From the NCBI GenBank assembly GCA_020226215.1, contig CM035230.1, positions 20,565,883 through 20,629,882 of the forward strand: a DNA stretch of 64,000 nucleotides, written 5' to 3'. Below the pieces are notes generated by a model. It was given only the letters and a program-made list of their open reading frames with translations, had not been told where the DNA came from and did no database searches. Below, one piece after another: positions 36,748 to 47,984 of the stretch (position 1 is the first letter of the stretch; each line of letters begins with the position of its first letter). The stretch comes from Sindora glabra. Its lineage: Eukaryota; Streptophyta; Magnoliopsida; Fabales; Fabaceae. The position numbers and the translations under genes are program-made.

Positions 36748-37331
36748 CACTATTATAGAATTGCCTTTTAACATTAGTTATTTTTCATTTTCAATGTCAG
36801 TTACAAACCAAAGCATATACAAATGTCATTATATGTCAAACTATTCCACATCAGTTAACAACTAACATAAAAAAATACATAATAATGTTAGCTTTATACA
36901 AATTTATAAAAATAATAATCATTGTCATTTTTTTACAACTAAGGTGTTAAAATACACAATATTCAACTATGATTATTTTAAATAATTAACATTGCTTGCC
37001 TTTCCCTTAATCCTACCCTAGCACTTCCTCTTAACCTAGCCCTTTCTCATAGATCCTCTTACTAATACCCCTCCTCTCATTGTTCCTTCTAATCTAGTCA
37101 TTTCTAACTCTCAATATCTCCAATAACACTTTATAATCCTAATTTTAACAATTCTAAATACTATAAAAAAAGAATTGAAACAATAAAATTTTATATTCGA
37201 CACTCATTGTTAAAGATATGAAGTTAACATTCCTTAGAAAAGTTATCTTGAACCTAATATATGCAAATACAATAAATATTTATTAAAAATTAATATACAA
37301 TATTACACATCTTATATAAATAAATAGTTAT

Positions 37332-40196
37332 TGTAATACCCCAAATGGGGTAAGAAAATTCAAGAAGGAACTTTGACTAGAAACCTCCGAAACAGAAATT
37401 CAATAAAGTAATCGAGTGAAGTTCAGGCAAATTGTAAAGGCAATTTAGAGGTACATTTACTTAGAATTTTTGTAAAAATTATATTAGGAATTATTATGGG
37501 TTCAAATATAATTAAAAACCTAATACTAAGTTTGGAAAAATTTATATAAAGGCCCAATACAAAAATTAAGGACCTAGATAGTCTGAAAACCTAGAGATTA
37601 AACTTAAATTTAAAATAAACCATCTTAGTTCGTTTAGGTCAAGTTAGTTTAATGTTTTTAGACTTAAATTTGATTTTTGATACAAAAAAATGAGACTCAA
37701 GTAGAGTTTAATCTTGTAGAGGAAGCTTATGATAATTAGGTAAATAAGTGAGAAATTAAAGGTATTTTTTGGTATGTGTTTCCACAAGATTATATTTGGA
37801 TAAATTACATTGATTTTGAAGAAATAATCTTCTAATTTTGGCATATAAAAAAGGTGCACCCATGTGCCTTATCATCAAAATTTTTACAAAAACAAAAATA
37901 ATGAAAGAAAGCTTATCAAGGAAGTCATAGAGTTAAGATTTTATAAAAAAAACTTTTAAGGGCATTTTTGCCAAAGTTTTTCTACCCTTCCCTATGCAAA
38001 ATTGAATGCTTTCCTACAATTTTATACTATATTTTTTAACCCTCTAATAATTTCTAAGAGGTTCCCTAACTAATTCTATTAAATTCCTGCAAGGTAGCCT
38101 AAGTCTTCTTTCCTCTCCTTTAAGTTTTCATGAAATCTTCTTCTTTAAAATTCCTTAAACTTAGTTTATTTTAGTGAATTCACTGCTTTAAAAGATATTT
38201 GAAAGGTTAAAGAATCAAGAATTTGAGGTAAGTAATAACTATCTCTTATTTCTTTGCGTTTTCCTATGAAAAATGAAGGATATGGTGGTATATGCTATTA
38301 TAAGTATTTAGCTAAGTTATAGTGCTATATAATATGGTTTTGGTGATGTATAAATGTTAATATGATGGTATGATGTTTGTATTTTAGTATTAAGATTGAT
38401 AGAAAAAGATTCATCAAGTTTTCTCTTAAGAGATGACAATATGATTATGTTAAATTTAGAAATAAAAACTTCAAGGAAGGATTATATATGTTTCTATTAC
38501 TTTATGGACAAGGAATAAAAACTACTAAAATTTCAATTTTTAGTATTTTAATGTTGTAAATAGTGTCAAGATAGGTGTGGAGAGAATTCAAAATTTTTAG
38601 AAAATTTTAGAGTTATGAAAAATACATTTCTATAGACTTTGGTTATAAAAGTTCAAAATAGAATTTTAGATTATGTATGATGAAGTTTAGTGCTATTTGT
38701 GCCATAATTGTATTAATAAAAATTAAAATAATTGATGTTCTTTAATTATTAATATGTTAATAACCTTGTAGAGAAATTTGGCAGCAATTGGAATTAATTT
38801 GGATGTCAAGAAGGCCCTTTTCTACAACAACTCCAATACTACCCAAATTAAGCAATTTTAAGTTTTTGATTTTGTATAAATAGTATCAATGTAAATTTTT
38901 GTGAAATAATTGAATTTATTCATCATGCAACATGTTAGGGATGTTATATCAAAATTTGATAGTGATTAGAAGTGATTTGAGTATTGAAAAGGTTTTCTTT
39001 TCAATTACTCACATGCTATCATGTTTTGAAATTCCTTGTTTTGGTACAATGTGAATAGTATCCAAGAGTTTGAAAATTGAAAAAAAAAATTAATGTTTTA
39101 TGTGTAGTAGTGTGTTAGAAGTACTAGATAAAATTTTGATAAAAATTTAAATTGATTTGGAAGTCCAAAAGGCACTAAACTATAAGAGAATTACTACCGC
39201 TCAATGTATATAATGTTTGCTACTTCTTATTGATAAATATTGCAAGTAATTGAAATTTGCAATACATTGATAATGCTTGAGTTATGAATTGCTAGCTATT
39301 CAAAGGAATTAAGTGTTATCATTATCTTGAATGGAAATATTGAATATTAACCTTGGATATAATATCATGTAATGATGAAATTTGAATGTATATGAGAATG
39401 GCTAGATTTCATGACATAGTTGGTATTTTGGCCATACCTAATAAATTTGAAATATGTAATTGATGCTACAACCAATATCTATTATTGCTCATCCTATACA
39501 TGATTTATAAAGGAGAAATATGGAGAGGAATGGTGAAGGTTAGAGGGATAAGGTTGATGGCCTTGTGCTTAGGATAGCGGGAGATTATGCTAAACCGAAG
39601 ATATAAGCAAAAACCTACATATCAACTATTGTCATTCTTTTTAACAAACTTTATAAACAATCTACATAAAAGCTTTAGTTATTTATCATTTTACAACTAT
39701 TGTATATATTTGTCTTATCAATTATGGTGAAAACTCTCTTAAAAAGGGATAATAGTAGCAATTCATTGAGTATTTCAACACTCACTCTTTTATATTAGAT
39801 TTTGTTTACAGATATAGAGTATGGATCCTCCAGGGATGACTAATATTTAAGCATGAGACTTTCTTCTTGCCTTTGGGAACCTTCTATATAATAATTTATG
39901 GTGTCCTAATTAGGAGTCATATCTTCTAACAATATTTATGTATAAAGATATATTTTTATAAATAGTTGCAGTCCCTTATAAATTTATTTGGCATAATATA
40001 TGTAAATTATATTTTAAAATTTTTTATGCATGCACAAGTAAAAATTATATTCTATAAATATTTATATTTTTAATAAAGTTACGAAAGTAAATAAGTCAAA
40101 AGTGTCTGAAAAGCTTGTAAGGACATCCAGTTAGTATACTAATACTACTTAGGTGTCTTTACACTAGTCACAATACTCAAGAATTAGGTCATGACA
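37332..40196 (+). mobile_element. 5' LTR of a Tekay/Del-like Ty3/gypsy element
   Basis: The 2865 bp unit runs from TGTAATACCCC to TTAGGTCATGACA. Immediately after it, TTGACATCAAGGCTTGGTC resembles the initiator-methionine tRNA primer site of this lineage (TGGTATCAGAGC) with several changes. From about 38690 to its end it is repeated directly at 40708-43596. GAG followed by GTAAGT at 38228 is a good splice-donor match. It is related to the LTRs at 12718, 25046, 60905 and 62833 by its start and by scattered blocks. No reading frame of note. Confidence 0.72.
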
Positions 40197-40707
40197 AAGT
40201 TGACATCAAGGCTTGGTCCTGATAAACTTTACAATAGAATAAAAAAGGGGCCTAATTAGATAATGGAAGCTTTGGAAGTTGAAGGAAGAATATATATCGT
40301 TCTTGGTGGATTCATGAAACTTACTAGGTATTGTTTTTACTTATTCCTCTTTTAGAGAACTAATACTTTTAATGCTTTCTAACTAAACTTATTATGTAAA
40401 TTTATGGCTAGTAAAAAGCAAGAATCTTTAAAAACATACTAAGGCATACCTTAAAGTGTCAAAACATGAAGCCTCCATAAAGATACTATCAAAAAACCTT
40501 CATAGAGTAGAATAAAAGAAATTTGAAACTCTAACATGGGCTTTAGTGCTACAGTAGACTCTAGAAAGAGTCTTAACCTAAAACTAGCAACCACCTACCT
40601 CATCCGCAACCCTACCATTACCAAGGCAACAAGTTTCCCCATTACCTCCAAGAGAATGATTATAGATGGTACATGAATTTGAAAAACTAAACCTTCTAAG
40701 TATGTTT
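40197..40707 (+). other. remnant internal region with primer-site-like start
   Basis: About 510 bp separate the full LTR from the truncated one. The start carries the primer-site-like sequence. Near 40585-40640 a Pro/Gln-type reading (ACCTACCTCATCCGC and CCATTACCAAGGCAAC) may be the N-terminal gag region, but I cannot confirm it. The rest of gag and all of pol are gone, together with the first ~1.36 kb of the 3' LTR, as if one deletion removed them. Confidence 0.5.
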
Positions 40708-41428
40708 GTGCCATAATTTAATTAAAAAATTTAAAGTAATTGATATTCTTTAATTATTAAAATGTTAATAACCTTGGATAGAAATTTTATGGTAATTGAA
40801 ATTGATTTGGATGCCAAGAAGGCCTTTTTCTACAACAACTCCAAAACTACCCAAAATTAGTAATATTGAATTTTTGGTTCTGTATGAATAATAATAACAT
40901 GGAACTTTGGTGAAATAATTAAAATTATTCATTAATTAACATGTTAGTGATATGATGTCAAAATTTGATGGTGATTGGAAGTAATTTGAATATTGAAAAG
41001 GGTTTTTATTTCAATTATTTCTATGCTATCCTATTTTGAAATTCCTTGTTTTAGTACTATGTGAACAATATCCAAGGGTTAGAAAATTGTAAGAAAATTG
41101 ATGTTTGATATGTAAATGTATTAAAAGCATTAGATAAAATTCTAGTAAAAATTTGAATTGATTTAGAAACCCAAAGGGCACCAAATCATGGGAGAATTAC
41201 TACCACCCAACATGTATAATATTTGCTACTTCTTATTAATAAATGTTGCAAATAATTGAAATTTGCAATACATTTACGATGCTTGAGTTATGAATTACTA
41301 GCTATTCAAAAGAATTATGTGTTGTCATTATCTTAAATGGATAGATTATGTATCAACCTAGAATATAATGTCATGTGATGATGAAATTTAAATGTACATA
41401 AGAATTGCTAGATTTTAATACATAGTTG

Positions 41429-42796
41429 TGTTAGTGTGTATACCCTAAAACCAATCATATTGATGATTGTAACTTTAAATCGTGTTATTTTAATGATAAT
41501 TCTAATTATTATATTTATATATATTATCTGTATAGTATATTTAATTATGATAATAATCTCAAAATAATTGTATTCTTAAATATTTCTAGTCTTATATCAT
41601 TATGGATTAGGCTGCTTTGATATGTTAGGACTAGCATGTGTGGTGACTTATATGGGATATTAAGTTTACACATGAGTACAAGTTAGAAAACTTGTATATT
41701 GGACCGAACCATCCTAAGAATACTACATGGATCATTATATGAGTGTCATGAGTCATTCTTAGTGATCATTATTAATATGGTCATTTGACCTGAGATTGTC
41801 AAGGTTCCTTACATGTGAGTTTCATAATTTGATACTATTCTATATCACTCATGGTTGAGTGAATGCAAAGGTAGTTATTAGATATGTCATATATCATGCG
41901 AAGAGGTTTATGTGATTAAGATGGAATTTTTCCCTCCTATATAACAAGAGTAACATCTGTGGGCCCCTTAATTAAGTAAAGCTGAGAAAATGCGTAATCA
42001 TGATCATATGAATTGATATAGGATGTCAATTACATGTACTTTAGTTAGCTTACTTAGGGATCAAGAAATCTCAAGATTGGGCTATACAAGAATGACACGG
42101 TCCATGTCTTGTGCTCAATCTAGATATTTAGGACAAAAAAACATAGATGATGATCACATGTAAAGATTTAGTCAAATCACCGACTTTCTTATTACTTAGG
42201 TAACAATGATGTATTGCTAGACATTGCTCATTATTTATTATTATTAATATAATTAATGATCATTGCTAACGTAATAAAAGCCTGTAGGGTCACACACTTA
42301 AAGCCTAGTGGATTTGGAATTAATGGACTAAATTGTTTTAGTCTAATATTTGAAAATTCCATGTTATAATTATAAGGCCTAATAATAAGCCCATAATTAT
42401 ACATGGAACAAAGCCCAATTAGTTAGGATTTTTTATTCACCTATTTATATAGACTTGTTAGGTAATAATAGAGTATTATTATTCACGTATCCCAAGCATA
42501 GAGAAAACCCTATCACCTTTTCTTGACCAAAAACTCCTGAAGAGGCGTAGCTAGCACTTCGAGGAAAAGGAGAACAATTCCAATCGATGTTCATATGGAT
42601 GTTCATCGGTGATTCGCAGGTTCATGTAGATACCTCAGAGTCTTCGGCCAAAAAGAAGCTGAAAAGGTGATCAATGATCGAGTTCTTGAGTCATTATTGT
42701 ATTAAACGAATCCTTATTCTATTTTAACATTTTGCATGAATCTATTGGCTGGGATCGATTTATTCACTTGCACTTGTTTGGCTCCCGATCCTAACA
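41429..42796 (+). mobile_element. solo LTR, small family, copy 4 (type B end)
   Basis: The 1368 bp unit begins TGTTAGTGTGTATACCC and ends CCCGATCCTAACA. A perfect 5-bp duplication, AGTTG, flanks it at 41424-41428 and 42797-42801. It is the reverse complement of copies 1-3, so its inferred sense strand is plus. TATTTATATAG at 42442-42452 sits where the others have the TATA palindrome. Its last ~165 bp match copy 2 (type B), not copies 1 and 3. It lies inside the truncated LTR at 40708-43596, the third layer of nesting. Confidence 0.92.
42442..42452 (+). promoter_or_regulatory. TATA-like box of solo LTR copy 4
   Basis: TATTTATATAG precedes a leader-like stretch (AGAGAAAACCCTATCACC) by about 50 bases. 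It corresponds to the perfect palindrome of the other copies but has lost its symmetry. Confidence 0.45.
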
Positions 42797-44573
42797 AGTT
42801 GATATTTTGACCAAATCCAATTAATTAGAAATGAGTAATTGATGTTATAGTTAACATCTATTATTGCTCATCCTGTAAATAATTTATAAGGGGAGATATG
42901 CATCCTTAACAAAGAAGGAGAGGAACAATAAGGGTTAAAAGGGTAAGGTTAGTGGCCTTATGTCAAAGGTGGTGGGGGATAATAAAGTTAGACTGAAGAT
43001 ATAAAGAGAAACTTATATGCTACCTATTGCCATTCTTTTTAACAAACCTTGTAAACAATCTACATAAAAGCTTTAATTATTTGTCATTTTACAATTATTA
43101 TATATATTTTCTTGATTAATTATGGTGAAAACTCTCTTAAAAAAAGGAAGAGTAGCCATCCACTGAGTATTTCAATACTCACTCCTTTCTATTGCATTTT
43201 ATCTACAAATATAGAGCATAGATCCCTAAGAATGACTAACATCTAAGTGTGAAACTTTCCTCTTACCTTTAGGAACCCTCGATATAATAATTTTTGGTGT
43301 CTTAGTTAGGAGTTGTATCTTTTAACAATATTTATGTATAAAATTATATTTTAAAAAATAGTGTACTTTTGTATAAATTTTATTCAACATAGTATATGTA
43401 AATTATATTTTGAATTTCTTTATGTGTGCATAAGTAAAAATTATTTTCTATAAATGATTACTTATATTTTTCATAGAGCTAAGAAAGTAGATGAGTCAGA
43501 AGTGTCTAAAAGGCTTGTGAGGATATTTGGTTAGTATACTAATAATAATTAGGTGTCTTTTCATTAGTCACAATACCTAAAAATTAGGTCATGACAAGAT
43601 AATACTGCCAAATGTTGGAAAAAATATGAAATTAAGTTTCTTACCTCTATAACCTATATCAAAATAAGGACAACAAAACATGGTTGATTTTGAAACTAAA
43701 AACTAAGTTTCAAGAACAAAATAAAAAAGCTAAGAAGTTCTTAGATTTATATTCTACACTTCTCCAATGAATATATAACCCCATAGATTTATCGATGGGC
43801 TAATAAGTTTTGAATATTGTAAAAAAAATTGGTGAACATAATCATAAAAAAAATAAAAGAGAATCATCTTAAAGTTAGAATTTAAGTATACTTTAGCAAA
43901 AAGAGAATTATTTTAAAGTTAGAAGAGTTTTATGAAAAAAATTGTAAATAGCATCATGATTTTGCCTTTTTTATTTTCATCTAATGCCTATGTTTTGAAC
44001 TATTTTAATATTAAATCCCAATTCCTAAGAAAAAGCTAATTTGTATAATAAAATGATGTTATTTCATTATAGAGGTTCAAACATTGATTTTTAATAAAAA
44101 ACTAATGTCATAAACCAAAATATTTTGTTTTAAAATATGTTTCAAGCAAAAACTCTATAATTTTACAATTAAAAACTTCTTATATAATTATACAAATACA
44201 AATAATAATAGCAACATATACAAATAAACTTTATAAAGCAAAATGTTTTCTTATACAATTATACAGATACCAAAGCAAAAAATTGAACAATCTAATGAAT
44301 AAGAAGTTATAATTTATAATAAATAATAATTTTAAATGAAAAGAAAAAGAAAGATACCTCTTCTTATAATTTCTTTATATTTTTTGAAAGCTTTTGAGTA
44401 AAATGATGTAGATGGTTGTAAATTAATAATAAATTATAATCGAAAAAAATAGTATCATGAATCTTCCTTAAGCCTACCAATGCAAGACCAAAGATGTTAA
44501 TTCTTCTTACAATAATTTATTATTGCTTTGCAGCCTATCAAAATTTGACACAATAATTTTGTATCCATTGACA

Positions 44574-44763
44574 TTAAGGTGCTTGATTGATTATTTGCTT
44601 TGAGCACTTAAGTATTCCATTTTTTTAGTATAAGAATGATATTACTTACTCTATATGTATTAAAATTTGACATATCACATAAAACAATTAGTGTGTCAAT
44701 TCTTGCATTAAGACATAGGAATAGTCAATTGCTCATTGCAAATAAAGCAATCAAGCACCTTAA
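44574..44763. repeat. fold-back segment, 190 bp, arms about 25 bp
   Basis: TTAAGGTGCTTGATTGATTA with TTTGC at the left and GCAAATAAAGCAATCAAGCA with CCTTAA at the right are near-perfect complements. A related fold-back lies at 27634-27825. Both sit in CACTA-like sequence that is also similar around them. Confidence 0.65.
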
Positions 44764-46099
44764 GGAGAGTTATCTTGATAATTGTTTTAAATAGGCAGGG
44801 AGAGCCTTATTTATGAACCAATAACAAATTAGTGATGAATTGTCATGCCATGTAAAATGTTAATGAATTATCACAATGTGTAAACTATTAGGAATTGTCA
44901 TTATGATTGAATTGGATTACTAAACTATAGACATCGATTTTTAATAAAAACCTTATGTCATATGTTGACCTACTATAAATGAAGGAAAAAACCACACTTT
45001 ATATGTTATTAAAAAAATTGGCATTATATATCAATACCTCATAAACGTCATCATTGGTAAATGCTTGTTACCATCATTTATTAGGGTTAAATGACCTTTA
45101 GTAAATGTTTACTACTACTATTTATTAAAGTCAAGTAGCAAATGTTATTCTTTTATACATTAGTTTGGACAAATAAAAAATATGGTATCATCCTAATTAT
45201 AACCACGCCTATTTTAAAATAATTAGTTGATATGATTTGTTTGTTTTTTATTTTTTTACAACTGCTGGTTCTTGACATTTTTCTATAAACATATACAATT
45301 ATAAATCATTGTTCTAATAATATTATCAATATTAATTAGTAAATATTGTACGATAACATTATAATTAATTATTTAATCTTATAATTGTGAAGAAAAGTAA
45401 TGGTGAATATCTACATGGTAACCATGAAGCAATCTCTCTCCTTACTTTCATATCTATAGTAAATTTTAACAAAGGATGCCCTTATATGAATGATGTGAGA
45501 CCTGGAAATAAAATTTCCTTATTAGGGAACACTCATATACTTGCCTTTTCTCATTACCAATGCTTTCATATGAATGAGGTAAGACTTGCATATAATTATG
45601 TCCAAAAGTAGTGATATGTATCCCAAAAGCTAATGATTAAGCAACATTGATTTTATATTATCCATTTATGTCATATAAATAAAATGAAGCAAAAGAAAAA
45701 TTGTAGAATGAAAACCTAATGTGAAAAGAAGTAAAAGAAAAAAAGAAACTTTGAATGCAATTTTTAGGTAGTATAGGATATTCTACGTCAATTACTAATT
45801 AAAAAACAAATGTTAAGAATGTACATTCTTAAACAGTTTATAATAACATAATCTTTAAACATTGAATGTATTATATAACCATTGTCTTAATTTTACCTAT
45901 GCCTGACATTTCATCTTCTCTTAGAAAATAAGGCATTATAACATGGGCTTTTTATTTGAACTAACATTGTAAGTTATACTCATTTACAAAAATTTATATA
46001 TGTTGATTTCCTTGTTAATTATATAAATGTAGTGATGTTAAAAGGCAATTTGTAATGGTAAATTGGTCTTCTAAAAATAAATTTTGAAAAATATCATAT

Positions 46100-46390
46100 A
46101 TGTGATGCATGTTAATAAGGCAACAAGTGAAATTATCTTTTCAATTAATAAATATGGTTTCAACTTTTAGACCTTTAGAACTTCTATATATGGATTTGTT
46201 TGATCAAACTAAAACATTAAACTTAAGAGGAAAACGATATGGCTTATTTATTATTGATGATTTCTCTAGATATATATAAGTATATTTTCTTACACATAAA
46301 GATAATACATTTGAAATATTTGAGAAATTTTACAAGAAAGTTAAAAATGAAAAATGTGTTTGCATAGCTAATATGATTAAATCATGATAT
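46100..46390 (+). pseudogene. Ty1/copia integrase fragment (SIRE/Maximus-like)
   Basis: With one stop, the reading is VSTFRPLELLYMDLFDQTKT, then RGKRYGLFIIDDFSRYI, YFLTHKDNTFEIFEKFYK and VKNEKCVCI. This is the start of the copia integrase catalytic core: the DLF aspartate is the first acidic residue, and the FIIDDFSRY block follows at the expected spacing. The TAA at about 46278 breaks the frame. A lead-in QQVKLSFQL in the same frame corresponds to the end of the pre-integrase region. Nothing recognisable follows after about 46390 and no LTR is attached. Integrase inserts the element's cDNA; this copy cannot. Confidence 0.8.
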
Positions 46391-46539
46391 CAATGCAAAG
46401 CCACCATGTTTCCATCATATAACCATAATATCATGGTCAAACATGACCATTCCTATCACACACCTAATAGATCCATTGATCTTGATAAGCTATCCTCCAA
46501 AATGATCAATCCTCTATGGATGCATAAACTATTCCCTTT
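46391..46539. other. short unassigned spacer
   Basis: There is no continuation of the integrase reading and no repeat border. The segment ends at the start of LTR copy c. Confidence 0.5.
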
Positions 46540-47984
46540 TGATGTGTAAAATATTGCTTATTATTCTATGCCTCTTAGTATGTTTTATATGCTTAGTTTT
46601 ATGAATTTGGCCCTGTTATTTAATTGGGTGTTGATTTTTTATTTTTGAAGTTTTGAATGTTGAAATTAGGTTATCTTTATATCATTGGAAAGCTAAAAGA
46701 AAGCATGATGCAATGGTGCTTGACCTATTTGCAATTTTTAGGATTTAAATGGAGATTCAAATGTTTAAATTAGTTCAAACCAATGCCCAAAGTTGCCTAG
46801 GATCTAGTTCAACATGATTCAAAACTCATATTAGGGAAACTACACAAATTTAGGGGTCTTACAATAGTTAGAATTTAGACTTGTGAAATTTTACTACAAT
46901 AACTTTTCTATTGTATTGTTTTGTAAATTAGATATAGAGCTTCTAAAATTACCAATGCCCCATTATTTTTAACCTTAAGAGGTATATTAACTTGGCTCAT
47001 TAAGTTTTGTAGCATAAGAAATCAAATTTCAAGGTTTATTCCTCAAAAGGCAAGAATATATAACTCTAGATAACTTCTTTTTCTCCTTTAAGTTTTTCCT
47101 TTTCATCCATGGAAGGTTAAATTTTTAGATCGATTGAAGAATCTTAAGGCTCAACTTAGTTTAGATTATGAGATTTTAATTTTGTAATATTGACTTTTAT
47201 TAATTAATTTTCCTCTTTATCTAATTCTATTCTCTAATTTTTTAGATGCATAGATTGCATGTAGATTTGGTATAATATATGTTCATTTTTGTGATCTATA
47301 ATTTCAATATGGTTTTATATTGAATTTTGGTTGGTTAATCATTATTTCTCATGTGTAAGTAAAGGATTAAATGATTAAATTAGAGATTCTTAGTTTGATT
47401 GTTTGATTTATCTAAATTATACATTTAAATTGAAGATTTAACTTTTTATATTATAGCAGTTGTTTGATTCTACTAATCTAAATTGATCAAATCCTAGATG
47501 GTAATATAGTAAAAAATTCATGAATCATTGTAAGGGTTCTAGATGACTCTAGGCTAAGAAATCGATTGTAATTATCAAATCTATAGTGATATGTGATTAA
47601 TTTTCCAAAGAACCTTTAATTTCCTTTAATCAATTGTGTTTTTCTCTACTATTTTCCTGTGATAATTTTGTATTCTATGATAATTATGTATTCTATTTTC
47701 AATCTTGCATTCTATTTAATTTCAAATTAAAACTTCCCCAATTCAATTCTATTTGCATTCCTACATTCTATTTGCATACTATTTGCTTAATTACTTTAGT
47801 GCACATGATTAAAGTTCACTTTTGTTTCCATTTACTTCTTCTATTTTTATGATATAAATGGCTTAAATAATTCTATAATCATAGTTAGTGAATCAATGTG
47901 ATAAGATGTATTAAGTAGATCACTTGAGATTTGACTTAGTTTATTACCTTATATTGAAAGTTTTTGTCAAACAGTAATTTTTAC
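46540..47984 (+). mobile_element. Ty3/gypsy-family LTR (copy c)
   Basis: It starts TGATGTGTAAAATATTGC and is collinear with copies a, b and d (ATCATTGGAAAGCTAAAAG near 46698, CATTGTAAGGGTTCTAG near 47525). The 3' border is set by alignment: the following TTTGACTACCATCACC resembles what follows copy d on its strand. It is about 1.45 kb. No target duplication and no pol sequence are attached. Confidence 0.7.

Larger units (their letters stand above)
40708..43596 (+). mobile_element. 5'-truncated 3' LTR of the same element, interrupted by a solo LTR
   Basis: This is a direct repeat of 38690-40196: GTGCCATAATT, then GGATGCCAAGAAGGCC and TACAACAACTCC blocks, and the same end TTAGGTCATGACA at 43584-43596. 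With the nested solo LTR (41429-42796) and one duplicated pentamer removed it is about 1.5 kb, equal to the matching part of the 5' LTR. Its flank AGATA (43597-43601) does not match GTTAT before the 5' LTR, so no target duplication is visible. Confidence 0.72.
36748..46059 (+). mobile_element. CACTA-type element, host of a nested gypsy element
   Basis: The left end CACTATTATAGAATTGC continues CTTTTAACAT (36748-36774). The right end ATGTTAAAAGGCAATT continues TGTAATGGT (46035-46059). The two are inverted matches, clean over ATGTTAAAAGGCAATT and looser at the tip. Inside are short repeats on the theme of AACATTAGTTTTTA and GACATT, typical of CACTA subterminal regions. The element was entered at 37332-43596 by an LTR element; its own sequence is then about 3 kb, too short for a transposase, and none is seen. 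The right tip is degraded, so its last bases and the 3-bp target duplication (AAT at 36745-36747) cannot be confirmed. Confidence 0.6.

Noticed and set aside
45387..45611. 74-residue frame with an internal repeat (YMNDVRPGNK / HMNEVRLAYN)
   Set aside because: It lies inside CACTA-like repeat DNA near its right end. The internal likeness is a DNA duplication, and no protein family is recognised.
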